44,308 nucleotides of DNA from Desulfonatronospira sp. Lineage in GTDB: Bacteria > Desulfobacterota > Desulfovibrionia > Desulfovibrionales > Desulfonatronovibrionaceae. Shown piece after piece: positions 6,968-17,081 of this stretch. The position numbers and the translations under genes were made by a program. The notes beneath the pieces were generated by a model that was given only the letters and a program-made list of their open reading frames with translations, was not told the origin of the DNA and did no database searches. Where the stretch lies: assembly GCA_007125075.1 (NCBI GenBank), contig SLDX01000090.1, positions 1 through 44,308 of the forward strand, given 5' to 3'. The stretch's first letter is position 1. Every line of letters starts with the position of its first letter.

Positions 6968-9691
6968 ATGCTTGATGATTACCAGAAAAAGCGTGATTTT
7001 ACAAAGACCCCGGAGCCTTCCGAGAGGGAGCCCCGGTCCAGAGAAGGCCCGCTGAGCTTTGTTGTCCAGGAGCACAGCGCCCGAAGACATCATTTTGATT
7101 TCCGGCTCGAACTTGACGGAGTGCTCAAATCATGGGCAGTGACCAAGGGTCCTTCCTATAATCCCGAAGAAAAGCGCCTGGCGGTAATGGTTGAGGATCA
7201 TCCTCTGGATTATGCCTCCTTCGAGGGAAGCATACCGTCCGGCCAGTACGGAGCCGGCCAGGTCATTGTCTGGGACCGGGGCGTATACACTCCGGAGAAA
7301 AAAGGCCAGCTTTTCTTCCATGACCGAAACAAAGCAGCGGAGCTGATGCGGGAGGCCCTGGAACAGGGCAAGATTTCTTTAACCCTGCGCGGAGAAAAAC
7401 TCAAGGGCTCCTGGACCCTGGTCCGGATGAAGGGAAAAGGGGAGAACTGGCTGCTCATCAAACACAGGGATGAATTTCCCGGTCCGGAAATAGATATCCT
7501 AGAGCAAAAGGCTTCGGTGATTTCAGGGTTGACCATCGAAGATCTGAAATCCGGTAAAGTTCCGCCTGCTGAAACTTCAACAGTGCTCAAGCCAGAAAAC
7601 TTATCCGGTGCCATGCCCGCAGCCATGCCTGCCAAGCTTTTGCCCATGCTGGCTTCTACAGCATCCGATTCTTTTTTCCATGACGATTGGCTTTTCGAGC
7701 CCAAACTTGACGGATACAGAACGCTGGCCTTTCTGGACCGGGGCAGGATCCGGCTGCATTCCAGGCGGGGAATTGATGTAAGCGGGCATTATCCGTCCGT
7801 GACAGAAGGGCTCAAACGGCAGCCTGTTTCACAGGCCATTCTGGATGGAGAGATAATTGCTTTTGATTCTGAGGGCAGATTGTGTTTCCAGTGTCTGCAA
7901 GGCTACCTGAAGACCATTGGAGGAAGAAGACTCGAGGCCCCGGAGTATCCCTCAGCCTTGATATATTATGTTTTTGACGTTTTGTACCTGGACGGTTTTG
8001 ACCTGCGCCAGGCGCCTCTTGAGCAGCGCAAGGAGCTTCTGAAAAGAATTGTCGAAAATAGTGAGGTCAGACTGGTGGAGGGTTTTTTAAAAGATGGTGA
8101 AGCGGTGTATGAAGCAGCCGTGGAAAACGGCCTGGAAGGGATTATGGCCAAGCAAAGGGGCAGCGTCTACGAACCTGGCAAAAGGTCTCGCTACTGGCTG
8201 AAAATCAAGTCAGTCGCAAGTGATGATTTCGTGGTTGGCGGCTATACCAGGGGAAGAGGAGCCAGGTCCTCGACATTCGGGTCCCTGCTTCTTGGATATT
8301 ACGATGAAAGGCAAAATCTGCATTACGCTGGAAATGTGGGCACAGGCTTTGACAACCAGATGCTTGGAAGTTTGAAAAAAATTTTTGATGCCCTGAAAAC
8401 GGATAAAAGTCCTTTTTTCAAAGAAATCGATAAGGGTATGGAGGATATTACCTGGGTACGCCCCGAAATCGTGATTGAGGTGAAATTTTCTGAATGGACC
8501 AGAGACAGAAGACTCAGAGCTCCTGTCTTTCTGCGCGTCCGCGAGGACAAGCCGCCGGAATCCGTCCGGATCAGCATTTTTGAAAAAGGTTACGGTGTTG
8601 CTCACGAAAAAAAATACAAACCGGGTGTGCGTCATAATGACTCTAATAAGCCCAAGGATGTCCTGGAACAGTTAAGTCTGTCCAGGAGCGAATTAATCCT
8701 AGAAGTAGAGGGAAGCAGGATACCTCTCAGCAATCTGGACAAGCACATTTTTCCGGAGATTGAAAATAGAAAAGCACTGACAAAGCGCGACTTGATCACT
8801 TATCTGGCCGGTGTCGCACCGTATATTCTGCCGCACCTCAGAAACAGGCCCCTTTCTCTTAACCGTTTTCCCGACGGCATATACGGTGAGCATTTTTTTC
8901 AGAAGCACTATGACCCTCTTCCGGATTACGTGCAGACTGTGCTGATCGCCACATCCGACCAGCCGGAAAAAACATATGTCCTGTGCAACAATTTTCCGAC
9001 TCTTATCTGGCTTGGACAGATAGCATCCCTGGAAATCCATGCCTGGTTTTCACGCATTGTAGCGGATGAAGATCTGGATGTAGAAGAAGGCAAAAACGGC
9101 GATTATTGTACCCGTTTTCCTGATTTCATCATCTTTGATATCGACCCGTACATTTATTCTGGCCGGGAAGGCCGGGGCGAAGAGCCTGAACTGAATCGCG
9201 AGGCTTTTAAAAAGGCCTGTGAAGCAGCTCTGGAACTCAAAAAAATCCTGGAAAAGCTTTCCTTGCCCGCCTTTATCAAGACCTCGGGCAAAACCGGACT
9301 GCATGTCTTCGTACCTGTACAGCGCAGGCTGGATTACAGTGCCACCCGCTCCGCTGCTGAAAACATCAGCCGTTTTCTGGTCCAAAACAATCCTTCCTGG
9401 CTGACAACGGAATGGGCGGTAGAGAAAAGAAGGGGCAAGATTTTTCTGGATTATAACCAGAATGTACGCGGGAAAACCCTGGCTTCGGTTTATTCGCCCC
9501 GACCGGTTCCTGAAGCCAGTGTTTCCGTACCTTTGCGCTGGAATGAGCTGGACAGTATTTATCCTTCAGACTTTACCATATTAAATGTCCCTGAACGCTT
9601 AAAACAAAAAGGGGATCTCTGGGAAAACATCCTGGAGGAAAAGGCGGATCTTGAAAAGACCCTTTCAGACTTCGAAGTGTCTCATGATTAA
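6968..9691 (+). CDS. ligD: Multifunctional NHEJ DNA ligase D (PE-LIG-POL)
   Basis: The 907-residue protein has three catalytic modules. The 3'-phosphoesterase is at 1-190, with H36, H42 and the FRLELDG strand. The ATP-dependent ligase is at about 220-520, with nucleotidyl Lys246 in EPKLDGYR and the oligonucleotide-binding part after 420. The primase-polymerase is at about 590-890, with metal ligands D724 and D726 in FDIDPY, SGKTGLHV and QNVRGKTLA. This is the Pseudomonas-type order, not the mycobacterial POL-PE-LIG order. A short insertion of about ten residues (SGREGRGEEPE) follows the polymerase Asp pair. It acts with Ku, encoded immediately upstream, to trim, fill and seal double-strand breaks. 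The ATG start lacks a strong Shine-Dalgarno sequence. Confidence 0.95.
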   Translation: MLDDYQKKRDFTKTPEPSEREPRSREGPLSFVVQEHSARRHHFDFRLELDGVLKSWAVTKGPSYNPEEKRLAVMVEDHPLDYASFEGSIPSGQYGAGQVIVWDRGVYTPEKKGQLFFHDRNKAAELMREALEQGKISLTLRGEKLKGSWTLVRMKGKGENWLLIKHRDEFPGPEIDILEQKASVISGLTIEDLKSGKVPPAETSTVLKPENLSGAMPAAMPAKLLPMLASTASDSFFHDDWLFEPKLDGYRTLAFLDRGRIRLHSRRGIDVSGHYPSVTEGLKRQPVSQAILDGEIIAFDSEGRLCFQCLQGYLKTIGGRRLEAPEYPSALIYYVFDVLYLDGFDLRQAPLEQRKELLKRIVENSEVRLVEGFLKDGEAVYEAAVENGLEGIMAKQRGSVYEPGKRSRYWLKIKSVASDDFVVGGYTRGRGARSSTFGSLLLGYYDERQNLHYAGNVGTGFDNQMLGSLKKIFDALKTDKSPFFKEIDKGMEDITWVRPEIVIEVKFSEWTRDRRLRAPVFLRVREDKPPESVRISIFEKGYGVAHEKKYKPGVRHNDSNKPKDVLEQLSLSRSELILEVEGSRIPLSNLDKHIFPEIENRKALTKRDLITYLAGVAPYILPHLRNRPLSLNRFPDGIYGEHFFQKHYDPLPDYVQTVLIATSDQPEKTYVLCNNFPTLIWLGQIASLEIHAWFSRIVADEDLDVEEGKNGDYCTRFPDFIIFDIDPYIYSGREGRGEEPELNREAFKKACEAALELKKILEKLSLPAFIKTSGKTGLHVFVPVQRRLDYSATRSAAENISRFLVQNNPSWLTTEWAVEKRRGKIFLDYNQNVRGKTLASVYSPRPVPEASVSVPLRWNELDSIYPSDFTILNVPERLKQKGDLWENILEEKADLEKTLSDFEVSHD

Positions 9692-9779
9692 TGGGGTTAT
9701 ATGACAAAATGAAAATGCACCACTTGGTGGCCGGTATTTTCTTTTCAAATCACCGTTTAATCCATAATCTGGAGGAATT

Positions 9780-10925
9780 ATGCGCTGTGTCAAGGCTGAG
9801 CTGATTTATACGGGAACCGGGCTGGTAAAGGATGCATTTGTCATTCTAAATGATGCAAAAGTGGCGGGTATTTCAAGTGAAATGCAGGGTGAATTGATCA
9901 ATGAGTGCAAAGTGATCACCCCGACCTTTATCGATCCGCACAGTCATATCGGCATGATCCGTGCCGGCGAACCAGCGGCTGAATCCGAGTCCAACGACAA
10001 GCAGGACACTTTTCTGGTCCTGGCTGATGCCCTGGATTCGCTGCAGATGGATGATCAGTCCCTTAAGGATGCGGTTGAAGCCGGCGTGCTTTATTCCTGC
10101 ATCCTGCCCGGCAGCGGCAACATAATCGGAGGCAAGTCAGCGGTGATCCGCAATTATGCCCGGGACAGCAGCCGGGCTTTTATCGCTGACGCAGGGATTA
10201 AGGCCGCTTTTGGCTACAATCCCATGTCCACCACTTCCTGGTCAGGTTCAAGGCCTACCACCCGGATGGGAGCCCTGGCCATGCTGCGCAAAAAACTCGA
10301 TGAGGTGGTGCGTAAGGAAAAACGCTACAGGGATGCTGATGAGGAAAAGAGAAAAGAAATCGACTTTTCAGCTGAAGAAGAAGTTCTGCTTCAGGTGCTA
10401 AGAGGTGAAACCATCTTAAGGGTTCATGTGCATAAAATTGACGACATCGCTACCTTGCTCAGGCTGGTGGATGAATTTTCAGTGCGGGTCAGTGTTGAGC
10501 ATGCCATGGATGTGAACAAGACGCATATCTTCCAGGAGTTGTCAAGGCGCGGCATTTCGGTAATCTACGGACCGGTGGACGCCTTTGCCTACAAAGTGGA
10601 ACTCAAGCATGAACACTGGCGGAACATAAAACACCTTCTGGAGTCCGGCGTTGAGTTCGCGCTTATGAGCGATCACCCGGTTACTCCTGCCCGCCAGCTT
10701 CTCCTCCAGACCAGGTGGTTTCTGCGCTCAGGCTGTACCAAAGAGGAAGCTATCGAGATGATCACCCGCAGGCCGGCCAAACTGCTCGGCCTGGATGACA
10801 GGATGGGCACTCTGGAGCAGGGCAGGTGGGCCTCTTTTGTCTGCTGGAACGGCGATCCTTTTGACTTGGCCAGTTACCCGGCGGCAGTATTCGGAGAGGG
10901 AGAGATGCTTTTTCAGGAAGATTAA
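9780..10925 (+). CDS. Amidohydrolase-superfamily protein (imidazolonepropionase-like)
   Basis: The 381-residue protein belongs to the metal-dependent amidohydrolase superfamily. A small beta-sandwich part at the N terminus leads to the metal-binding H-x-H of DPHSHIG near residue 56. Further ligands are probably the His of HVHKIDD and the His of SVEHAMD, and the catalytic Asp is in SDHPVTP near 297. No carboxylated-Lys motif was seen, pointing to the mononuclear or imidazolonepropionase-related branch. Substrate is unknown; such proteins often cleave cyclic amides or serve in amino-acid or dipeptide turnover. A GGAGG ribosome-binding site precedes the ATG. It sits between ligD and cfa on one strand, 88 bp after ligD and 33 bp before cfa. 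Confidence 0.8.
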   Translation: MRCVKAELIYTGTGLVKDAFVILNDAKVAGISSEMQGELINECKVITPTFIDPHSHIGMIRAGEPAAESESNDKQDTFLVLADALDSLQMDDQSLKDAVEAGVLYSCILPGSGNIIGGKSAVIRNYARDSSRAFIADAGIKAAFGYNPMSTTSWSGSRPTTRMGALAMLRKKLDEVVRKEKRYRDADEEKRKEIDFSAEEEVLLQVLRGETILRVHVHKIDDIATLLRLVDEFSVRVSVEHAMDVNKTHIFQELSRRGISVIYGPVDAFAYKVELKHEHWRNIKHLLESGVEFALMSDHPVTPARQLLLQTRWFLRSGCTKEEAIEMITRRPAKLLGLDDRMGTLEQGRWASFVCWNGDPFDLASYPAAVFGEGEMLFQED

Positions 10926-10958
10926 TACGCGAAGGCAAATCTTTATTGGAGGCTGATC

Positions 10959-12080
10959 ATGATATCCAAAACAATTCAGAAAATGCTGGCAGAAGCCGAT
11001 ATAAGGGTTAACGGAAGCAGGCCCTGGGACATTCAGGTGCATGATGAGCGCTGGTACAAAAGGTTGTGGAGCGAGAAAAGCCTTGGCCTTGGTGAGTCCT
11101 ATATGGACGGCTGGTGGGACTGCGAACGGCTGGACGCCATGATTCACAGGCTGTTGTCCAGCGGTCTGGAAAAAAAGGTTCGCGGGGACATAAGCTACCT
11201 GATCAGGTTTTTGCCGGGGATTTTTTTCAATCTGCAATCCAGGGTGCGCTCCAGAATAATCGCTGAACGTCATTATGATCTGGGCAATGACCTGTTCTTT
11301 TCCTTTCTGGATCCCAACCTGCAGTACAGCTGCGCATTTTTTCAGGATAAGGATGATCTTGACCAAGCTCAGAGGAACAAGATGGAGCTGATTGCCAGAA
11401 AGCTTGATCTTGCACCAGAAGAGCACCTTCTGGATATCGGCTGCGGATGGGGCGGACTGGCAAGGTATGCAGCCGAAAATTACGGATGTCAGGTTACCGG
11501 GGTGAACATCTCCAGAGAACAGTTAAGCTACGCAAAGAAGTCCTGCAATGGATTGCCGGTGCGGTTCATTGATCAGGATTACCGATCGATCAACGAAGAA
11601 TATGACAAGATTGTCTCCGTAGGCATGTTTGAACATGTGGGCCGGAAAAACTACCGGACCTTCATGCAGGTTGCGCATGACTGTCTGAAAGAGGAGGGCA
11701 TATTTCTACTGCATACCATAGGTCACAATAAATCCAGAAGAAGTTGCGATCCCTGGATTGCCAAATATATTTTTCCGGTTGGCATGCTGCCCAGTATGGC
11801 TCAGATTTCCAGGTCCGCAGAAAGGCTGTTCGTGCTCGAAGACGTACATAACCTGGGTCCGCATTACGATAAGACTTTGATGGCCTGGAACCGCAATTTC
11901 CAGCAGGCCTGGCCGGAATTGCACAATAATAACGGCAAATACGATTCACGCTTCAAGCGCATGTGGGAGTATTACCTGCTCTCCTGCGCCGGTGCGTTCA
12001 GGGCCAGATACATTCAATTGTGGCAGATAGTCATGACCAGGTATCAGTCCGGCAGAAAGCAGCCTGAATGCAGGTTCTGA
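10959..12080 (+). CDS. cfa: Cyclopropane-fatty-acyl-phospholipid synthase
   Basis: The 373-residue protein has the N-terminal lipid-binding region of E. coli-type Cfa (1-110, with GLGESYMDGWWD). A class I SAM-dependent methyltransferase domain follows: the glycine-rich loop LDIGCGWGGLARYA is near 149-162 and the catalytic Glu lies in MFEHVGRKNY near 226-235. It transfers the SAM methyl group to cis double bonds of membrane phospholipids, forming cyclopropane rings that stabilise membranes under stress. Length is close to E. coli Cfa (382). GGAGG lies 8 bp before the ATG. It converges on tspO with a 45-bp gap and may be the last gene of the unit containing the amidohydrolase. Confidence 0.93.
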   Translation: MISKTIQKMLAEADIRVNGSRPWDIQVHDERWYKRLWSEKSLGLGESYMDGWWDCERLDAMIHRLLSSGLEKKVRGDISYLIRFLPGIFFNLQSRVRSRIIAERHYDLGNDLFFSFLDPNLQYSCAFFQDKDDLDQAQRNKMELIARKLDLAPEEHLLDIGCGWGGLARYAAENYGCQVTGVNISREQLSYAKKSCNGLPVRFIDQDYRSINEEYDKIVSVGMFEHVGRKNYRTFMQVAHDCLKEEGIFLLHTIGHNKSRRSCDPWIAKYIFPVGMLPSMAQISRSAERLFVLEDVHNLGPHYDKTLMAWNRNFQQAWPELHNNNGKYDSRFKRMWEYYLLSCAGAFRARYIQLWQIVMTRYQSGRKQPECRF

Positions 12081-12125
12081 TTTTAAAAGCTGACGATAAT
12101 TTTCCCTGCAGGTTCAGTTATGCTT

Positions 12126-12572
12126 TTAGTTCAATAAGACAATTCCCAGATTAAGGTATGCCGCAAAGGCGACCCACAGGGCGTATGGAATGAACAGCAG
12201 CGAAGCGGTCCTGCTTACCGGATAAGAGTATATTATGAACAAAATGATCAAAACCAGAAGCGCCAGGATGTCCACGAACGCTGCAGCCGGGTTTTCCAGT
12301 CCGAAGAAAAGAAAGGACCACAGGGCGTTTAAGACCAGCTGAGCTCCCCAGAGCATGACCGCAGGATGTTTCAGTGTTGCTGTCCTTATCCAGACCATCC
12401 AGCCGGAGATGGCGATCATCAGATACAAAACCAGCCAGACCGGGGTGAAGACCCAGCCGGGTGGAGTAAGAGCCGGCTTTTCAAGTTCAGCGTACCATGC
12501 TCCTGGGGTAAATATGGCCCCGAATAAAGAGGTCAGTATTACCAGGGCCAGAATGAATATGAAAGCGATCAT
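12126..12572 (-). CDS. tspO: TspO/MBR family tryptophan-rich membrane protein
   Basis: The 148-residue protein has five hydrophobic segments and the TspO signature: Trp-rich turns, PPGWVFTPVW near residues 38-47, and LNALWSFLFFG near 85-95. TspO proteins bind porphyrins and cholesterol-like ligands in the inner membrane and act in tetrapyrrole or stress responses; some degrade protoporphyrin IX. Its ATG overlaps the stop codon of the RND permease (ATGA, 4 bp), so the two are translationally coupled. It therefore forms the third gene of an efflux operon, which is an unusual setting for tspO. Family assignment is strong; the link to efflux is inferred from the overlap. Confidence 0.9.
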   Translation of the reverse strand: MIAFIFILALVILTSLFGAIFTPGAWYAELEKPALTPPGWVFTPVWLVLYLMIAISGWMVWIRTATLKHPAVMLWGAQLVLNALWSFLFFGLENPAAAFVDILALLVLIILFIIYSYPVSRTASLLFIPYALWVAFAAYLNLGIVLLN

Positions 12573-15500
12573 TTTTCCTCCTGTAAATCATCCTTGCGGG
12601 CTATAAAAGAGTACATCACCGGCACCAGGATCAGGGTGACCAGGGTGGAGCTGGCCAGTCCGCCGATGATGGCTCTGGCCATGGGGGCCTGGGTTTCTCC
12701 TCCTTCACCGGCGCCTATGGCCAGCGGAGTCAGGGCGAAAATGGTGGTCAGGGCGGTCATGAGGATGGGTCTCAGGCGCCTGCGCCCGGCTTCCCGGATG
12801 GCAGCCTGCATTGCAAAATCTTCCTTTTGACGCAGCGTATTGGTCATGGCCACCAGGAGAATGGCATTGTTCACCAGAATGCCCACCAGCATGATGCAGC
12901 CGATATATGACTGGATATTGAAGGTTGTGTCCGTCAGAAAGAGCATGAGGGTCACCCCGATAATGGCCATGGGCACTGCAAACATGACTATGAAGGGGTC
13001 GCGCAGGGATTCGTACAGGCAGGCCAGGACCATGTACACCAGGATCAGAGCCAGGATCAGGCCCAGAGCCAGTTCTGCAAAGGCCTCCTGCTGTTCTTCA
13101 TAATCACCGCCGAAACTGATGGAAAAACCCTGGGGCACGGGAAAATTATCAAGTTCCTGCCTGATGTCCCGGATGACTTCACCCAGGCTTCTTCCGGCGA
13201 AATCAGCGGAAACAGTGACAATTCTTTCCTGGTCCTTGCGCTCGATGTTCATCGGTCCTGTTCCGGAGACGGCATCAGCCAGATTACGAAGCACAACCTG
13301 TCTTTCCCCGGCTGCGCTTACGGTGATGTCCAGTATTTCATTCATGGACATTTTTTCCGCATCCTTAAGCTTGACCCGGATGGGATATTCCTCTCCACGG
13401 TCCCGGAAATAACCGGCGGTCGTTCCGGAAAGAACGGTCTGGAGGGCATTTCCGGCTGCAGACAAGCTTATGCCCATGCTTTCGGCCCTGGCCCGGTCTA
13501 TGATCAGCATCTCTTCCGGAGCTTCCGTTTCCCGGCTGATTCTGGCATCACTTATGCCTTCAATTCTGAGTACGGCTTCCTTGACCAGGTCGGCCAGGGC
13601 TGAACCAGTTCCCAGATCGTGGCCCCTGATTTCCACTTCAATCCGGTCCCCATCTGCGGCTCCAAGGCGGAGGATGAAAAGTCCGCCTCCCGCTCTGGTT
13701 CTGATGGTCGCTCCAGGAATGTGGTCAAGTTTCCTGCGCAGGTCACCGGCGATTTCCTGGCTGGAGCGGTTTCTTTTACTTTCTTCCACCAGGCTTACGC
13801 GGATCTCGCCAAGGTGCGATCCGGAAAAGCGCCAGCCCACACCTCCCAGTAGAGAGATGACGTTTTCAGCTTCCGGTACTTCTTTTCTGATTATATCCTC
13901 GACCTGCAGAGCCGCCAGGTCCAGAATATCGAGCCTGGAACCGGTCTCCATCTCCAGGTTGATGCGGACATCTCCTTCATCGGTTTCAGGCATCATCTCC
14001 GTGCCGATATGCGGGATCAGGGCCAGGCTGCCCATAAGCAGCATAAAAGCGGCAGAAATGGTCAACAGTCTGTGCCGCAGGGAGAAGTCAAGAGCTGAAC
14101 GGTAATTATTTTCCAGGCTGAAGAAAAATCCAGTGAAAACAGTATTTACCCGACCAGGTTCCAGGTTGTTCTTCCCGCCTGAAAGTGGAGAAATCATCCA
14201 TCTGGAATAAAGCATGGGCACCAGAAGCAGGGATACAGCCAGAGAGCAGAGCAGAGCAAATCCAACTACATAGGCCATCTGGGTGAACATGACCCCGGCC
14301 ATGCCCCGGATGAAGATTATGGGCAGGAATACGGCCATTGTGGTCAGGGTGCTGGCGGTGATGGCTGCGGCCACTTCTCCTGCTCCCAGAATAGATGCCT
14401 GCAGGGGCGGCTCACCTCCTTCCCGGCGCCGGTGTATGTTTTCCAGAACCACAATTGAGTTGTCCACCAGAAGCCCTGCGCCCAGGGCCAGACCTCCAAG
14501 AGTCATGAGATTGATGGTGAAACCGCCGAAGTAGATGATGATGAATGTGGCCACTATGGAGATGGGAATGGCTGCGGCCACAATGGCCGTACCTCTTAAG
14601 CTGCGCAGAAAAAAAAGCAGGACCATAACCGCGAAGAAGCTTCCGTACAATAAAGTTCCGGCCACGTTGGTGATCGATCTCTGGATATATTGAGACGTGT
14701 CGATTATCGGCGAGATGCCAAGCTGAGGGATATCGCGGTTGATGCGCTCCACTTCGGCCATGACCTGTCCGACAACCTCAACCGTATTTGCGCCGGACTG
14801 CTTGTTGATGGTCAGTCTGATCCCGGGTTGTCCATTGACCCGGACCATTCGAGTCACCCTTTCCCAGGAATCGCTGACTTCGGCGATGTCTTCAAGCCTG
14901 ATTACTGAACCGTTACGCAGGGCGATTGCAGTTGCGGCCAGTTCGTCAAGGTCTGTAAACTCCCCCAGTATGCGCACGGTGAACTCATAGGGGCCGTCCT
15001 CGCGTACTCCGGCAGGCAGATTCAGATTGGCTTCCCGGATGCGGGCGATGATTTCATTCATGGGCAGGCCAAGGGCCTGGATACGGCCTGGAATCAAGTC
15101 AACATGGATCTCGCGCTCGAGTCCTCCTCGGACTTCCAAAGCGGCCACTCCGGGCACTCTCTCCACCCGGTAGCGCACCTCGTCTTCGATAAGCCTGCGG
15201 GCCTCGATCGGGTCCAGGCGGGAGGACGCCCCAAGGATAAGGATGGGGAAGCTGGCCAAATCGAACTTGCGCAGAGAGGGTCTGTCCGCATCAGGGGGCA
15301 GACCGGGTACAACGCGGTCCAGGCGGTCTCTCAAGTCATTGGCTGCAGCGTCAAGATCCGTACCCCAGGCGAAACCGACCCGGATATCGCTTAAGCCTTC
15401 AACGGAACGGGAATAGATTTCCTCCACGCCGGGCACGGCGCTGAAGGCCCGCTCCAGAGGTCTGGTAATCAGATTCTCCACTTCCTGGGGGCCTGCGTGT

Positions 15501-15658
15501 TCATAACTCGTGCGTACACTGATGGTCGGATAGGTGATGTCCGGCATCAGATCGATGGCTATCCTGGAAAGGGAGACAGAGCCAAGAAGGAGAACGATTA
15601 ATGTGGCCATAGCCACCAGAACCGGGCGGGCCACTGCAAAGGAACTCAGTCTGTTCAT
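12569..15658 (-). CDS. RND (HAE1-type) multidrug efflux permease
   Basis: From ATG 15658 the product has 1029 residues, typical of AcrB/MexB-type permeases. The N-terminal transmembrane helix (about 10-30) is followed by the LMPDITYPTISV segment. Two large periplasmic loops follow TM1 and TM7, and TM4 holds the proton-relay Asp of LLVDNSIVVLEN. A longer frame reaching 15766 would overlap the adaptor gene and adds an unrelated 36-residue stretch, so the ATG 8 bp past the adaptor stop was chosen. The trimer exports substrates through the periplasm with the adjacent adaptor. No outer-membrane channel gene is beside it, so TolC must be supplied from elsewhere. The substrate cannot be told from sequence. 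Confidence 0.92.
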   Translation of the reverse strand: MNRLSSFAVARPVLVAMATLIVLLLGSVSLSRIAIDLMPDITYPTISVRTSYEHAGPQEVENLITRPLERAFSAVPGVEEIYSRSVEGLSDIRVGFAWGTDLDAAANDLRDRLDRVVPGLPPDADRPSLRKFDLASFPILILGASSRLDPIEARRLIEDEVRYRVERVPGVAALEVRGGLEREIHVDLIPGRIQALGLPMNEIIARIREANLNLPAGVREDGPYEFTVRILGEFTDLDELAATAIALRNGSVIRLEDIAEVSDSWERVTRMVRVNGQPGIRLTINKQSGANTVEVVGQVMAEVERINRDIPQLGISPIIDTSQYIQRSITNVAGTLLYGSFFAVMVLLFFLRSLRGTAIVAAAIPISIVATFIIIYFGGFTINLMTLGGLALGAGLLVDNSIVVLENIHRRREGGEPPLQASILGAGEVAAAITASTLTTMAVFLPIIFIRGMAGVMFTQMAYVVGFALLCSLAVSLLLVPMLYSRWMISPLSGGKNNLEPGRVNTVFTGFFFSLENNYRSALDFSLRHRLLTISAAFMLLMGSLALIPHIGTEMMPETDEGDVRINLEMETGSRLDILDLAALQVEDIIRKEVPEAENVISLLGGVGWRFSGSHLGEIRVSLVEESKRNRSSQEIAGDLRRKLDHIPGATIRTRAGGGLFILRLGAADGDRIEVEIRGHDLGTGSALADLVKEAVLRIEGISDARISRETEAPEEMLIIDRARAESMGISLSAAGNALQTVLSGTTAGYFRDRGEEYPIRVKLKDAEKMSMNEILDITVSAAGERQVVLRNLADAVSGTGPMNIERKDQERIVTVSADFAGRSLGEVIRDIRQELDNFPVPQGFSISFGGDYEEQQEAFAELALGLILALILVYMVLACLYESLRDPFIVMFAVPMAIIGVTLMLFLTDTTFNIQSYIGCIMLVGILVNNAILLVAMTNTLRQKEDFAMQAAIREAGRRRLRPILMTALTTIFALTPLAIGAGEGGETQAPMARAIIGGLASSTLVTLILVPVMYSFIARKDDLQEEK

Positions 15659-15665
15659 TTTACTT

Positions 15666-16826
15666 TCATCCAGCGTCTCCAGGTATAATAATGTCGGCTC
15701 CGTCCTCGAGCAGGTGATGGCCGGTGGTGACCACCAGACCCTCCAGAAGCGGCTCTCGGATTTCAATCAGGTCACTGTCTCTGATTCCTGTCTTTACCGG
15801 TACAAACCTGGCCTGCATCAAATCCGTACCTGCCATGAAAACTCCCTGTTCACCTTCACGCCTGGCCAGAGCGGATCTGGGAACTGCAATGGCATTTGGA
15901 CTTTGATCAAGAATTATCCGTACCCGGACAAACATTCCCGGAGCCAGGAGTCCTTCCTGGTTGGGAATCAAAATCTCGGCTCTTGCCTGGCGGGTCTCTG
16001 TTTCCAGAAGAGGAGCAATGCGAATCACCCGGCCTTCCAGTTCCGTGTCCGCCCGTGCGTCCGCGCGGATCAAGGCAGACTGGCCGGTGCTGATATGAGG
16101 ATAGTCGCGCTCGATTACGTTGACCACTGCGATCAGGTTATGCACTCCCACAATGGACACAATCGGTTCGTTAGCCTGGAGCATGTCTCCTTCACCGGCA
16201 AAGCGCCGGCCAACTCTGCGCGTCAGGTCTCCGCCTTCCCATGAGGCTTTGATCCTGGTGTACTCAAGCCTGACTCTGGCCGCCTCGAGTGAGGCTTCCC
16301 TTTGTCTCAGCTGGGCCAGAGCCACTTCATGCCTGGCCCGGCGCACGTCATAAGCGGACTGGATCTGGTCCATTTCGGCCAGGGACAGGGTCTCTCTTTC
16401 AAAAAGACGCTTTGCGCGCTCAAGCTCCTTTTCAAACAAGGACAGCTCGCTTGCGCTTTCAGCTAATCCAGCGCGGGCCACTTCTAGTTCTGCCGAGGCA
16501 ATAAGAACTTCCTGAGTAAATTCTTCGCTGTTGATTTCGGCAATCAACCGGCCATTGACCACTTCATCGCCGATGTCCACATAAAGCTTCTCCAGTCTGC
16601 CGGAGACTTTGGGAGCGACGATGAATTCCTTCTCAGCAATAAGTGTCCCGCTAAGCTCCGCACGCTTGTAGAGATCAGCGGTCCGGACAGGCTCCACTGT
16701 AACAGCCAGTGCCCGACTGCCGGGACCTGTCGGTGCTTCAGCCGGTCTTATCACCTCCTGATAGATCTTCATGCCCGCAAGGCCCAGAACTAAAAGGACC
16801 ATGGCCAGAGCCAAATATTTCCGCAT
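15666..16826 (-). CDS. RND efflux periplasmic adaptor (membrane fusion protein)
   Basis: The 386-residue product has an N-terminal signal anchor (about 4-22), then the lipoyl-like half-motif around ELSGTLIAEKEF and VSGRLEKLYVDIGDEV. A long helical hairpin (about 95-170) with Glu/Arg/Leu-rich repeats follows, then the second lipoyl half and beta-barrel domains. This is the HlyD/AcrA architecture that bridges inner-membrane permease and outer-membrane channel. The start at 16826 was preferred to one 57 bp upstream because GGGAGG lies about 9 bp before it and the signal anchor then begins at once. The permease starts 7 bp after its stop, so the two are cotranscribed. No lipobox Cys was seen. Confidence 0.9.
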   Translation of the reverse strand: MRKYLALAMVLLVLGLAGMKIYQEVIRPAEAPTGPGSRALAVTVEPVRTADLYKRAELSGTLIAEKEFIVAPKVSGRLEKLYVDIGDEVVNGRLIAEINSEEFTQEVLIASAELEVARAGLAESASELSLFEKELERAKRLFERETLSLAEMDQIQSAYDVRRARHEVALAQLRQREASLEAARVRLEYTRIKASWEGGDLTRRVGRRFAGEGDMLQANEPIVSIVGVHNLIAVVNVIERDYPHISTGQSALIRADARADTELEGRVIRIAPLLETETRQARAEILIPNQEGLLAPGMFVRVRIILDQSPNAIAVPRSALARREGEQGVFMAGTDLMQARFVPVKTGIRDSDLIEIREPLLEGLVVTTGHHLLEDGADIIIPGDAG

Positions 16827-17081
16827 CAACTTTTTCCTCCCAGGCATGACTTTAGCCGTTAAATAACTGTTAAACAAGGGCACACTTTCTGCGGCGCTTT
16901 TTATTTACAAAACTATTTAGATCAAGTTTTTAATTTTCACAGTCTTTATTAATATACATTTCTGAGTGGCTTGAAGTCGAGACTTAAATTTAAATCAATT
17001 GAAAATAAATTTTGCACTTAATTTTGTACTTTATTTGCTCTGGAAACAAGCTTATTATCGTCAAAAAAAGGTTGGCAAAGG

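Noticed and set aside
15659-15766. Upstream extension of the RND permease frame
   Set aside because: It overlaps the adaptor coding end, adds a Trp-rich segment unlike permeases, and the ATG at 15658 fits the family start exactly.
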